Shown: positions 1 to 8,553, numbered from the stretch's first letter. The stretch is DNA of 13,795 bases from Candidatus Micrarchaeota archaeon CG_4_10_14_0_2_um_filter_60_11 (GCA_002792915.1 PFPF01000048.1:1-13795), one strand, 5' to 3'. Numbers and translations are program-made. The notes: generated from the sequence alone by a model not told the origin.

Positions 1-2793
1 GAAGCGGTCGGTGGACAGTATTGCGCCGTTCTGGTCGCTCAGCTGGAAAACGAGTTTCGCGTAATTCGAAGGCATGCCGGCGAGCGCCTGGCTTAACAGG
101 GAATCAATGCCCGTCGCGCCCAGCTCGAGGGGTTGCGTGAACTCGGACGCGCCTATTTCCTTCGTGTTGTTGTGCCACAATGTTTCCTGGAACACCACTT
201 GCCCGTCGGGCGAAGAGACTTTCAGGAACGGGTAGGCGGATGACTTGAAGATTTTCGCGGTCGCGCGCAGCTTGAAGGTCTTGCCCAGCGCGACGGTAAA
301 ACCGTTCGAGTAAACCGCGCCCTCGCTCTCGAACGAAATCGAGAGGCACGCGTCGTTGTTGCAGGTGGTGCGGCCTTCGGTGACCGGGTATTCCACGCCC
401 TTGGTTTCGGCCTGGCAGTCGCCGCGGCTTCCCTTTGACTGCGAATAGTTGAGGTAGGAATCAACGGGGTAGCGGTACCACAGCCCGTTCTTGACCGCGT
501 ACGCGCGGTAGTAAACCGAGAGCGCGTCGCGCTGCGTGGCGGTCGGGCGCACGAACACGCGCGCCTTGAACGCCTTCACGCCGAAAACCGACTCGTCGTA
601 CTCGACGTTAACCCACTTTGCTTCGCTACCCGCTTGGTCGAACGAAGAGCAGGAAGCGTTCTGCCTATATGCTGCGCCGGCGGTAATCACGGCTTCCTTG
701 GGCTCGTCATAGTAATTGATTGCAACCGCATCCTTGGCAACGGTTTCCGCGTTGCCCACGCGGAGATAGAATCCGGACTTGTCCGCACCCGACGGCAGGT
801 TCACGGTGATGACCACGTCGTAATAGGAGCCGCGCTCGACTTCGGTCTTTTCGGGCACTTCGGCCCCGGTTTCCGCGTCGTAAAGCTTCACGCTCACCAC
901 GCCCAGCTGGTCCGCCATCGCGGTGGGCACGAGCTCGAGCGTGCGCTTTGAAGTCTGGCCCGTCGAGACGGTTATCGCCTCGGACGCGTAGGAAGCGTAA
1001 CCCGAAGCCGTGGCTTTCAGCACGAAAGGCTTGTTTGCGCGCACCTTGAGCGTGCAATACGACTGGCTCGCGTTGCCGGCGGGCGTGGTGCAGTTCGCGG
1101 CCTGCTTGTCCGAAACGAACGCGGTTACGCGCGCCTGCACGGTTTTTTCCTCCTTGTGCGACGCATCAACCGCCTTGACTTGGATGAAGCCGTAAGTCGG
1201 CTCCAAGTTGACCGTCGCGGAAGCGTCGCTCGAATAGGAAACGGTGAAGGAATCGCCCGTGCCGTGGGAAGAGCCCTTGGCCGCGCTCGCGCGCAACTCT
1301 TCCAGCGGCAGGCCCGAAAACTCCGTGATTCCGTCTTCCGCGGTTTCCTGGTCCGGCATGCCTAGCGCGAATCCGTCCGCGGTCGACAGCGTGACGCGCG
1401 CGTACTCCGCGCGCCCGCCGTCCGCGTCGAAAACGGTTATGCCCGCCTTTCCGTTGTTGCCGGGAACGAGCGCGTCCAGCGCTATCGCCTTGGAGTCGCC
1501 GGGCTTCACGCTTTTCTCGACGAGAGGCAGGAACCCGTCGGCCCAAACCGCGGCGTAAGCCGAAACGGTGGAAAGCATTTCAAACACGGCTTCGCCCGCG
1601 GCGTCCGTGTCCTGCGAACCCAGCAGCACGAGTTGGCCGTCCGTCGAATAGAGCTTCACGGACGCGGACTGAATCGGGTCGCCGCCGCGGGTCTTGACGG
1701 CGAAGCGCACCTGCTCGGTGTCGCCTTGCGACTTCTTTTCCAGTTGCACGCGGAACTCCGTGTCGTGCGTTGCTGAAACCGTCTGGTAATCCTGCTCGAG
1801 CCCGCCATTGTACGAACGGTAGGCCGAGTCGTCCGGCTCTACGAGTACGTAAACGCGGACGCCCGCGGTCACTCCGTTGAAGCGCACCGAACCGTCGGAA
1901 GCCGAGTAATCCGCGGAAAGCGTTCCGCCGGAATCCGCGTCCATGAGGGTAACGCGCGCCTTGGCTGCGTCGCCCTTCCCGTTCTTCACGAGCACGAGGA
2001 CGCTGCTTTCGAGCTCCTTGCTCCCGCCCTGGTCAACTGGCGTGTCCGCGTCGCTGGACAATTGTATGGAGCACTCGCCCTTTGAAGCAAAACAAGTTGC
2101 GCGTTCGGGCGTGAAGCCGTCGCGCGTCACGCGCACGTTGAACAGCTCGCTCTCGTCCGAGAACTCGATGTACGCCGCGCCGGCAGAATCCGTCTGCAAT
2201 TCGCGCACGCGGCCGGTCGCCTGGTCTACGAACGCGATGGAAGCGTTGCCTATGGGCGCGCCGTCCGCGTTGGAAACGAAAACGGTAATCTTGGGCTTCT
2301 CGGCGGAAACGGGCGACAGCAGGACGCTTGAAGCCACGACGCTTGAACCCGCGACCGGAATCAGGGGCAGAGTTGAAGTCGAAGAATTGAACCCGTCCTT
2401 GGAAATCTTGACGACTGCTTCGGAACCAGCGGGCAGGCCGTCAAATTTGGCTATGCCGGACGCGTCCGTAAGCGCCTGCAGCGACTTGTCGCCCGCGCTC
2501 AAGGACACTTTGGCGCCAGCCACGGGCGAACCGTCAACGCCGGAAACCACGGTGACCTGCAGCGAGACGCCCGCGGGCTGCAAAAGCACGAAGGCGAGGC
2601 CGCCCAACAAGAGCAGGGCTATCAGCGCGGCCACCGGGAACGATGGAACGCCCCGCTCTTCCAGCGGGCTGACGAACCAGTCGCCGATCGGCGCGCCTTT
2701 TTCTCCGAGCCAGTCCACGAAAGAATACCATTTTTCCTCCAAGACGGAGTAGAATCCCGCGGCGCTTTCGCGCAAACCTTCGAAGAAGCCCAT
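1..2793 (-). CDS. Giant N-terminally anchored surface protein with tandem carboxypeptidase-regulatory-like repeats (C-terminus off window)
   Basis: The frame is open from an ATG at 2791-2793 to the left edge (931 residues, no stop), so the C-terminus is missing. Residues 1-50 are a charged, Trp-rich, presumably cytoplasmic segment. One hydrophobic helix lies at about 53-72, and the rest should be extracellular. About six beta-sandwich repeats of roughly 90 residues follow (about 77-162, 166-247, 262-352, 361-440, 448-532, 535-623). They carry the [K/R/A]DG[F/Y]-type turn seen in CarboxypepD_reg-like domains (132-135, 224-227, 418-421; variant ASGY at 597-600). Residues 625-805 form a different module with KWV at 726-728 and YRAYAVKNG at 762-770, which is shared with the divergent neighbour. 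I see seven N-glycosylation sequons. There is no Shine-Dalgarno, but a TATA box sits 26 bp upstream of the ATG, suggesting a leaderless mRNA. The fold class is fairly secure. Ligand or structural role is unknown. Confidence 0.85.
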   Translation of the reverse strand, partial: MGFFEGLRESAAGFYSVLEEKWYSFVDWLGEKGAPIGDWFVSPLEERGVPSFPVAALIALLLLGGLAFVLLQPAGVSLQVTVVSGVDGSPVAGAKVSLSAGDKSLQALTDASGIAKFDGLPAGSEAVVKISKDGFNSSTSTLPLIPVAGSSVVASSVLLSPVSAEKPKITVFVSNADGAPIGNASIAFVDQATGRVRELQTDSAGAAYIEFSDESELFNVRVTRDGFTPERATCFASKGECSIQLSSDADTPVDQGGSKELESSVLVLVKNGKGDAAKARVTLMDADSGGTLSADYSASDGSVRFNGVTAGVRVYVLVEPDDSAYRSYNGGLEQDYQTVSATHDTEFRVQLEKKSQGDTEQVRFAVKTRGGDPIQSASVKLYSTDGQLVLLGSQDTDAAGEAVFEMLSTVSAYAAVWADGFLPLVEKSVKPGDSKAIALDALVPGNNGKAGITVFDADGGRAEYARVTLSTADGFALGMPDQETAEDGITEFSGLPLEELRASAAKGSSHGTGDSFTVSYSSDASATVNLEPTYGFIQVKAVDASHKEEKTVQARVTAFVSDKQAANCTTPAGNASQSYCTLKVRANKPFVLKATASGYASYASEAITVSTGQTSKRTLELVPTAMADQLGVVSVKLYDAETGAEVPEKTEVERGSYYDVVITVNLPSGADKSGFYLRVGNAETVAKDAVAINYYDEPKEAVITAGAAYRQNASCSSFDQAGSEAKWVNVEYDESVFGVKAFKARVFVRPTATQRDALSVYYRAYAVKNGLWYRYPVDSYLNYSQSKGSRGDCQAETKGVEYPVTEGRTTCNNDACLSISFESEGAVYSNGFTVALGKTFKLRATAKIFKSSAYPFLKVSSPDGQVVFQETLWHNNTKEIGASEFTQPLELGATGIDSLLSQALAGMPSNYAKLVFQLSDQNGAILSTDRF

Positions 2794-2815
2794 GAACAAG
2801 ATTGGCTCTGCGAGG

Positions 2816-2823
2816 TATAAAAA
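2816..2823 (-). promoter_or_regulatory. TATA box for the minus-strand surface protein, leaderless start
   Basis: Read on the minus strand the box is TTTTTATA. Its centre is about 26.5 bp upstream of the ATG at 2793, the usual archaeal TATA-to-start-site distance. With no Shine-Dalgarno in between, transcription probably starts at or next to the ATG. Confidence 0.6.
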
Positions 2824-2849
2824 CTTGTTATTTGGCTGGGGCGGGCGAG

Positions 2850-2864
2850 GCGGTTTTAAACCGC
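2850..2864 (+). promoter_or_regulatory. Palindromic TATA element for the plus-strand surface protein
   Basis: The sequence gcggttttaaaccgc is a perfect inverted repeat (7-bp arms around one T). The TATA-like core ttttaaa (2853-2859) is centred 26 bp before the ATG at 2882, consistent with a leaderless transcript. The symmetrical flanks could also bind a dimeric regulator, which is inference. Confidence 0.5.
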
Positions 2865-2881
2865 GGCGGTTAATCAACTGG

Positions 2882-5800
2882 ATGCCCGAAGTTGATGGAA
2901 AAACACTCGCCGCGCTGGCGATAATCGTTCTAGCGGCAGTCGCCTTCCTCGCGCTGCAAAAACCCGCGGAAATCACGGGACCCGCGGCCAACCAAACCGC
3001 CTTTTACTCAGGGGAATTCGTCCTGCGGGTGCAGGCGCAAAACGGAACGGCAATCCCGGGCGCGCAAGTCAACTACTCGCTCGACGGAAAGAACGGCGGC
3101 GGCTTTACGAACGAAACGGGGGAAATCCCGATAAGCATAACGCGCCCCGGGCTGCTTTCGCTTCGCGTCGCAAGGGACGGGTTCCAAACCGCCGTCGTCA
3201 CCATACTCGCGACGCGCAGCACCGCAGCCATAAAACTCAAGGAGGCGCGGCCTGCGGCTGCCGCGCTGGAAGCGATTGAAACAAGCGCGGCCGTTGCGAT
3301 AACCGCGCGCGGCGCGGGCGGCGAGGCAATTGACGCGGGCGTGGCGCGCGTCTACGATTTGGACACCGCGCACCTGCTCGGCGAAGCCGCGCTGTTGGAC
3401 GGGAAGGCGGAGTTGGAGGGGCTGCCCGCGGGCGTGACCGCTTACATAGTGGCGGAAGCCGACGGCTTCGAGCCGTTCGACGGCTCAAACCGGGCACAAG
3501 TGCTCAACGCGGGCACCTTGTTTGAGGCAATCCTCGAAAAACGGGGCGTAGTTGGGACGCGGCTGCGCTGCCTTGACGCCAACGGAAAGAAAACCGCGTG
3601 CATCATGACGTTATTCAAGCCGCCGGCAGTCGAGCTCGAGTCGTCGTTCACGCAAGGCGAGTGGCTGCCAAAGCTGGGCGAAGGCGCGTATTACTTCGTC
3701 GGCGAGGCGGACGGATATCTTCCCGCGAACAGCGGGCTGTTCGGCGCGGGAGAAGACGCGCAGGCGGTGCTGCAAACGCCCACGAATGAAAACGCGGCCA
3801 AGCTGTCGGTTACCGCTACGCGCGCCGGCAAGCCGCTTGCGGCAAGCGTGCTGGTGCGAGGCGTTGACGGCTCCTTCGTCACGGCCGAACAAAAGGCGCC
3901 CGCCTCGTTCACGCTCGCAAAGGCTGCGTACAAAATCACGGTACAGGCGGGAGGCGCAAAGCGGTCCGAACGCGTGCAACTCGGCGAGGACAAGGCGGTG
4001 GAATTCGTTTTCGAGGAGGGAAAAGCATACGTGAACGCGAGCGTCACGCCCGCCGTGAACGCAACCATAACGGTAATAATCGACGGCGCGAAAGCCGCGG
4101 AAGGCAGGCCCGGCGAATTGATTGAAATGCCCGCCGCCAAGGCCGCAACAGTGCGCGCCGAGGCAGTTGGGCGCATACCCGTTGAAAAACAGGTTGCCGC
4201 AATCGCCGAGGGAAGGACGGCAACCGTGCGGCTAGAACTGGAATCCGAAGCCAAGGCGCCGGCGAAAACAAGCGCCAAATTCATCAAGGCAGCTTACGCA
4301 AACGGCACGGCGGTCGCCGAGCTGCAAGAAGGCGGGGAATACTCCCTGTTTTTTGAAATCGTTCCAAGCCGCGGCAGCCGTGACGCGGGCTTCGCAATCG
4401 CGGTCAACGGCGGCACAATCAAGGGATACCCGGCGGGCGCGCAAGTGAAAAAATCCTCGGTGATGAACGCGCCTTCCGCGGTTTGCACGGACCTGGCGCA
4501 GGATTCGGCGCTGTCGGATTCCGTGAAATGGGTTGACTCGCGCTTCCCTGCCGCGAGCAAGACGCTGGAATACAAGGTAAACGTTTCAACCGGCAGCCGC
4601 GAGTTGCGCGTGGGCTACCGCGGCTACTCGGTGGACAACGGCTCTTTTGACCGGGACCCGCAGGACCCGTCGCTCGGCAGCGCGGAATCAACCGGCGAAA
4701 AGGCGGGCTGTTACGCCGCGTTCAAGGACTTTTCAATTCCCGTGAAGGGAGCCAATGTTGCGCAGGCAAACGCGACGGCTGGAAACAAGTCGAACGCCTC
4801 GCAAGGCGTGTTCGTTGAAAACGGCTCGCTGAAGGCGGGCGCAACGCGGCTTGACTTCAGCATCGACGCCGTGCTGCCCGCGGACGCGGTCCCGTTCTCG
4901 ATGGAGCCGCAAAGCGGGTGCAGCTTCCTTTACTCGTTCAATTCCACGAGCGGCGCGCACGACTGTTACTCGTACGCAAACGGGTTCGTCAAGCTGGACG
5001 CGTTCAAGGCGGGCTGCCCCCTGCAAGTCAAGGGCGACAAAATCGAGGGCGACGCTTCGGCAACCTTGGTCGTGACGGGCAGCTGCGTGAAGAACACGCT
5101 CGAAATTCCGCTCGGGCAGGCTGCGCGCCTCGAAGAGTCGATACTCGTGACGCCGACGGACTTGGGTTCGGGCGACGGCACCGCCAAAATATTTTACCTG
5201 ATTGACGAAAGGCAAACAGGGCAAAGAACCGCGGACGCGGGAGGCAAGTCGATCGCGTTGCAAAAATCTTCCGTGCGGGCGCTCTCGTGGAAGGGTTCGG
5301 GGACGCTGCCGTTGAAAAGCGGGGGCGAAACGATTGCGACGCTGTCCTACCGCTACAAGAAATCCTACTTCTCGGGAAAAGGCGGCGTCGGAGGGGAACG
5401 CATCACGAGTTGCGGCGACTGGCTTTGTTGCGCGAGGGCGTGGTGCAACCAGGACGCGTTCAAGCAGGCCGTTGAAAAATTCAAGGCGCGCGCAGGCGAA
5501 GTCGCGCAGCGGACCGCGTTCAGGAACGGCGCGGGACAGCCGCTCGCGGCGCTTGGGCTGCAGGCGTTCGAATACGTCACGGTCGCGCAGGTGACCGAGG
5601 GCGCGGCCGCGCAATTGAAGTCGCTGGGATTCGAAACCGGCGGAAGCGCCTCGCTTGCCGGCGAAGCGTGCGCAAGCGACGCGCCAAAAGTGCTGGAATT
5701 GAAGGCATCCACGTCGGACGGCGTGAACTGGGCTTACTCTTCGCGCACCCTCTCGCTGGAGCAGAACCTGGACGCCGCGTCAAACAAGCCGGAGCTGTGC

Positions 5801-6361
5801 GGATTCCTGCACGCGGAGAACGCGACCGTAACCAAGACCGCGGCTGCCTCGATGGCCTCGCTGAACCAGGTGAAGGACGGCGTTGCAACGCCCGTGCCCA
5901 GCTTCTTCACGGATGTGGCGGGAGTGAAGGCCGCGTGCCTTGCCGCCGTTTCAACGGCTTGTGCCGAACACTCCGGAAAAATGGTTAGCCTGCCCGCGCT
6001 CGCGCCTGCCCCGCTTTACGCGCAGGTGAACTGCGTGCCCGCGGCGGGAAAATGCGTCCCCGTGTGCACGCCAACGCAAGGCGACGTGCAAACCGTGCCC
6101 TACCAAAACAGGGCGTACCTGCTCTTGCGCTTCGGCTTGACCGAGGCTTGCACCGGCGTTCCGCCCGCGCTGGAAAAAGTTTTTACGGGCGCAAAGCCAT
6201 TCCAATTCATGGGCCTGCTTGACAGTTACATGGGCGGCTTTTCCACGGCTGCGTTCGGAGGCGCGTTTTACGACTCGCCGCTTGACCCCGCGGGATTCAC
6301 GCAAGCGCAGGGCCTGCAGGCGCTGCAGGGCGGCTTCACGCCGTGGCCGACGGGGCGCTGA
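2882..6361 (+). CDS. Giant N-terminally anchored surface protein, paralog of the divergent gene
   Basis: The protein has 1159 residues from the ATG at 2882. I prefer this start over the in-frame ATG at 2792 because it puts the membrane helix (residues 8-26) at the N-terminus, lies 26 bp from a TATA core, and does not overlap the divergent gene. Carboxypeptidase-regulatory-like repeats follow, with [R/A]DG[F/Y] turns at 98-101, 193-196 and 277-280, and further beta-rich segments to about 455. Residues 465-620 match the KWV module of the divergent gene (KWV 549-551, YRGYSVDNG 579-587). The C-terminal half is unlike anything I recognise. It contains a CX4CCX4C cluster (844-855), a Cys-rich stretch (about 1050-1062) and no second anchor. 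About 15 sequons suggest N-glycosylation. The stop lies 3 nt before the DNA ligase, so the two are probably one transcript. A surface or S-layer-associated role is inference. Confidence 0.87.
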   Translation: MPEVDGKTLAALAIIVLAAVAFLALQKPAEITGPAANQTAFYSGEFVLRVQAQNGTAIPGAQVNYSLDGKNGGGFTNETGEIPISITRPGLLSLRVARDGFQTAVVTILATRSTAAIKLKEARPAAAALEAIETSAAVAITARGAGGEAIDAGVARVYDLDTAHLLGEAALLDGKAELEGLPAGVTAYIVAEADGFEPFDGSNRAQVLNAGTLFEAILEKRGVVGTRLRCLDANGKKTACIMTLFKPPAVELESSFTQGEWLPKLGEGAYYFVGEADGYLPANSGLFGAGEDAQAVLQTPTNENAAKLSVTATRAGKPLAASVLVRGVDGSFVTAEQKAPASFTLAKAAYKITVQAGGAKRSERVQLGEDKAVEFVFEEGKAYVNASVTPAVNATITVIIDGAKAAEGRPGELIEMPAAKAATVRAEAVGRIPVEKQVAAIAEGRTATVRLELESEAKAPAKTSAKFIKAAYANGTAVAELQEGGEYSLFFEIVPSRGSRDAGFAIAVNGGTIKGYPAGAQVKKSSVMNAPSAVCTDLAQDSALSDSVKWVDSRFPAASKTLEYKVNVSTGSRELRVGYRGYSVDNGSFDRDPQDPSLGSAESTGEKAGCYAAFKDFSIPVKGANVAQANATAGNKSNASQGVFVENGSLKAGATRLDFSIDAVLPADAVPFSMEPQSGCSFLYSFNSTSGAHDCYSYANGFVKLDAFKAGCPLQVKGDKIEGDASATLVVTGSCVKNTLEIPLGQAARLEESILVTPTDLGSGDGTAKIFYLIDERQTGQRTADAGGKSIALQKSSVRALSWKGSGTLPLKSGGETIATLSYRYKKSYFSGKGGVGGERITSCGDWLCCARAWCNQDAFKQAVEKFKARAGEVAQRTAFRNGAGQPLAALGLQAFEYVTVAQVTEGAAAQLKSLGFETGGSASLAGEACASDAPKVLELKASTSDGVNWAYSSRTLSLEQNLDAASNKPELCGFLHAENATVTKTAAASMASLNQVKDGVATPVPSFFTDVAGVKAACLAAVSTACAEHSGKMVSLPALAPAPLYAQVNCVPAAGKCVPVCTPTQGDVQTVPYQNRAYLLLRFGLTEACTGVPPALEKVFTGAKPFQFMGLLDSYMGGFSTAAFGGAFYDSPLDPAGFTQAQGLQALQGGFTPWPTGR

Positions 6362-6364
6362 AAA

Positions 6365-8092
6365 ATGGAGTTCGCTCGGCTCGCCGAAGCGTTCGAAAAA
6401 CTCGAGGCGAAAACCTCGCGCCTCGAAATGACCGCCGACTTGGCGGAGCTGCTCAACGGCGCGCCCGAATCGCAAATCGGAAAAATCATTTACCTGCTGC
6501 AGGGCGTAATCGCGCCGCCCCACAGGGGGATAGAGCTGGGCGTGGCGGAAAAGCTCTGCATCGACGCGCTGGCAACGGTGACCGGGCAGACCGAGCGCGC
6601 CATCGAGGCGTCCTACCGCAAGACGGGCGACTTGGGCGGGACCGCGCGCCTCCTGCTTGAGGAGCGCAAACAGCGCTCGTTGGGCGCTTCACAGTTAAGC
6701 GTGGCGAAAGTGCACGACAACTTTTACAGGATTGCAACGGCTTCAGGCCAAGGCAGCCAGACCGCGAAGACGCGGCTGCTCGCGGAACTGCTTTCGAACG
6801 CCTCGCCCATCGAGGCAAAGGCGATAACGCGCTTCGTCACGGGCCGCCTCAGGCTGGGCGTCGGCGAAGCCACGATAATCGACTCGCTGTCGTACGCGAA
6901 GGCGGGGGACAAGTCGCTGAGCAAGGAGCTCGAGCGCGCGTTCAACCTTTCCTCGGATTTGGGGCTTGTGGCGGAAACGCTTTATCGGGAAGGAATGCAC
7001 GCAATCCGCGCCTTCAAACCCACGCCGTTCAACCCCATCCGCCCCGCGTTGGCCGAACGCCTGCCCAGCGCGGCTGAAATAATCGGGAAGCTGGGAACTT
7101 GTTTAGCCGAGGGAAAGTACGACGGGCTGCGGCTGCAGGTGCACAAATCAGGCGACCGCGTGGAAATTTACTCGCGCAGGCAGGAGAAGATAACGCACAT
7201 GTTCCCGGACGTGGTTGCAGCCGCACGCAGGCAAATCAAGGCAAAGGACGCGATTTTCGAGGGCGAAGCCATCAGTTACGACGAGGAAACCGGGCGCTTC
7301 CAGGCTTTCCAGGAGACCATAAAACGCAAGCGCAAGCACGGAATCGGCGCGAAGCAAAAGGAAATACCGCTGTACCTGTTCGCGTTCGACTTGATGTACG
7401 CGGACGGCAAGGACTACACCACGGTCGCATTCGCGGAACGGCGGGCCGCGCTGAAAGCGCTGGTTTCGGGAAAGGGGCTGATTGAACTCTCGAAGGCAGT
7501 GGCGGTCAAGACGCCCGCCGAGCTGGACGCGTTCTTCGAAGAATGCGTGAACGCGGGCCTGGAAGGCGTGATGGCAAAAGACTTGAAGGCGCCCTACGTG
7601 GCGGGCAGCCGCAAGTTCGCGTGGATAAAACTCAAGAAGTCTTACGCCGAGGGCTTGGCGGACACGCTGGACGTGGTGGTGGTGGGCTATTACTACGGAA
7701 AGGGCAAGCGCACCGAGTTCGGCTTGGGCGGGCTGCTCACCGCAGTGCGCGCCGAACAGCGGTTCAAGACGATTGCCAAGATAGGCACGGGCTTCAGCGA
7801 AGCGCAACTGCAGGAACTACGCGACTACCTGACCAAGCTCAAAGTGCCCAAGAAGCCGGACAACGTGGACTCGCTGCTGGAGCCGCACGCGTGGGTGAAG
7901 CCCGAGCTCGTGGTGGAAGTCAAGGCGGACGAGCTGACGCAAAGCGAAATGCACACGGCGGCGAAAACCGGCGGCAGGGGGCTCGCATTGCGGTTCCCGC
8001 GCCTCATGCGAATCAGGTACGACAAGTCCGCCAAAGAGGCGACGACCGAAAAAGAAGCGCGCGGGTTGTACGAAAGCCAGAAAACCCACTAA
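6365..8092 (+). CDS. lig: ATP-dependent DNA ligase, archaeal type
   Basis: The enzyme seals nicks in double-stranded DNA using ATP, through an enzyme-AMP intermediate, in replication and repair. It has 575 residues, normal for archaeal LigI-type ligases, and appears complete. The N-terminal alpha-helical DNA-binding domain spans about 1-220. The nucleotidyltransferase domain has motif I KYDG with the AMP-accepting lysine K251, motif III region FEGEAI (298-303), motif IIIa LYLFAFDLMY (336-345), motif IV EGVMAK (400-405) and motif V WIKLKKSY (420-427). The OB-fold runs from about 430 and carries a motif VI-like basic segment (RFPRLMRIRYDK, about 543-554). The ATG lies 3 nt after the stop of the surface-protein gene. 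I see no TATA box or strong Shine-Dalgarno of its own, so read-through transcription is likely. All catalytic motifs look intact. Confidence 0.97.
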   Translation: MEFARLAEAFEKLEAKTSRLEMTADLAELLNGAPESQIGKIIYLLQGVIAPPHRGIELGVAEKLCIDALATVTGQTERAIEASYRKTGDLGGTARLLLEERKQRSLGASQLSVAKVHDNFYRIATASGQGSQTAKTRLLAELLSNASPIEAKAITRFVTGRLRLGVGEATIIDSLSYAKAGDKSLSKELERAFNLSSDLGLVAETLYREGMHAIRAFKPTPFNPIRPALAERLPSAAEIIGKLGTCLAEGKYDGLRLQVHKSGDRVEIYSRRQEKITHMFPDVVAAARRQIKAKDAIFEGEAISYDEETGRFQAFQETIKRKRKHGIGAKQKEIPLYLFAFDLMYADGKDYTTVAFAERRAALKALVSGKGLIELSKAVAVKTPAELDAFFEECVNAGLEGVMAKDLKAPYVAGSRKFAWIKLKKSYAEGLADTLDVVVVGYYYGKGKRTEFGLGGLLTAVRAEQRFKTIAKIGTGFSEAQLQELRDYLTKLKVPKKPDNVDSLLEPHAWVKPELVVEVKADELTQSEMHTAAKTGGRGLALRFPRLMRIRYDKSAKEATTEKEARGLYESQKTH

Positions 8093-8130
8093 AACCGCCG
8101 CGGGTTCGTCGCTTGTCGTAAAACGTATTG

Positions 8131-8140
8131 TTAATAAATT
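8131..8140 (+). promoter_or_regulatory. TATA box of the small membrane-protein gene
   Basis: The AT-rich ttaataaatt is centred about 58 bp before the ATG at 8194. This predicts a start site near 8162 and a leader of about 32 nt carrying the Shine-Dalgarno. A T6 run just after it (8143-8148) could also end the upstream ligase transcript. Confidence 0.5.
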
Positions 8141-8179
8141 GTTTTTTCGTGACCCGTACGAGGCTTAACGCCTTGGAGA

Positions 8180-8186
8180 GAGGTGA
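8180..8186 (+). promoter_or_regulatory. Perfect Shine-Dalgarno deciding the start at 8194
   Basis: GAGGTGA matches the archaeal anti-Shine-Dalgarno fully and lies 7 nt before the ATG at 8194. It favours this start over an ATG at 8128, whose product would carry a non-hydrophobic 22-residue extension. It is the strongest ribosome binding site in the window. Confidence 0.8.
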
Positions 8187-8193
8187 CCAAGTA

Positions 8194-8535
8194 ATGAAAG
8201 GTGGAAACAGCATAGGGCCTTGGGCCTTCATCATCGGAATCGTAATCGCCATCCTGGCGGGCTTCATGGGCATGCAGACCAGCCTGATAGTGCTCGCGCT
8301 TGCGGTGCTGGGCCTGGTAGTCGGCTTCCTGAACGTGAGCGAGAAGGAAACGATGCCGTTCCTCGTGGCAACCATCGCATTCATGATGGCCGCTTCGAGC
8401 CTTGTCGTCGTCTTCGCAGCCGTCGGAATGGCCGGAATCGAAACCGTGATAATGCAGAACATCGGCACATTCGTCGCGCCCGCAGCCGCGGTCGTCGCGA
8501 TAAAGGCGCTCTACGACATCACGAAGGACAGGTAA
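8194..8535 (+). CDS. Small four-helix membrane protein of unknown function
   Basis: The protein has 113 residues. I see four hydrophobic segments at about 9-26, 29-47, 54-77 and 88-107, with short polar ends: MKGGNS at the start and DITKDR at the tail. The loop NVSEKET (47-53) between helices 2 and 3 is the only charged internal stretch. Gly and Ala are abundant in the helices, suggesting tight packing. The start is set by a perfect Shine-Dalgarno, and a dedicated TATA box plus a downstream hairpin terminator make it an independent transcription unit, probably well expressed. I have the impression that similar small proteins occur in other DPANN-type archaea, but I cannot name a family or function. 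An integral membrane location is well supported. Anything beyond that would be a guess. Confidence 0.85.
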   Translation: MKGGNSIGPWAFIIGIVIAILAGFMGMQTSLIVLALAVLGLVVGFLNVSEKETMPFLVATIAFMMAASSLVVVFAAVGMAGIETVIMQNIGTFVAPAAAVVAIKALYDITKDR

Positions 8536-8553
8536 ATTTCCCAAAAAAGATGC

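Noticed and set aside
1943..2752. 269-codon open frame on the plus strand opposite the left surface protein
   Set aside because: Its product is low-complexity Ser/Thr/Pro/Arg with no domain, and it is fully antisense to a frame that gives clean repeats. High GC makes such shadows common.
2792..2881. In-frame upstream ATG adding 30 residues to the plus surface protein
   Set aside because: It overlaps the divergent ATG by 2 nt, covers both predicted TATA boxes, and would put a basic extension before the membrane helix.
5375..5395. GKGGVGG in the plus surface protein resembling a P-loop
   Set aside because: It lacks the GK[S/T] ending and any Walker B partner, and lies in a region predicted to be extracellular.
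8128..8193. Upstream ATG extending the small membrane protein by 22 residues
   Set aside because: It begins inside the presumed promoter and runs through the perfect Shine-Dalgarno.
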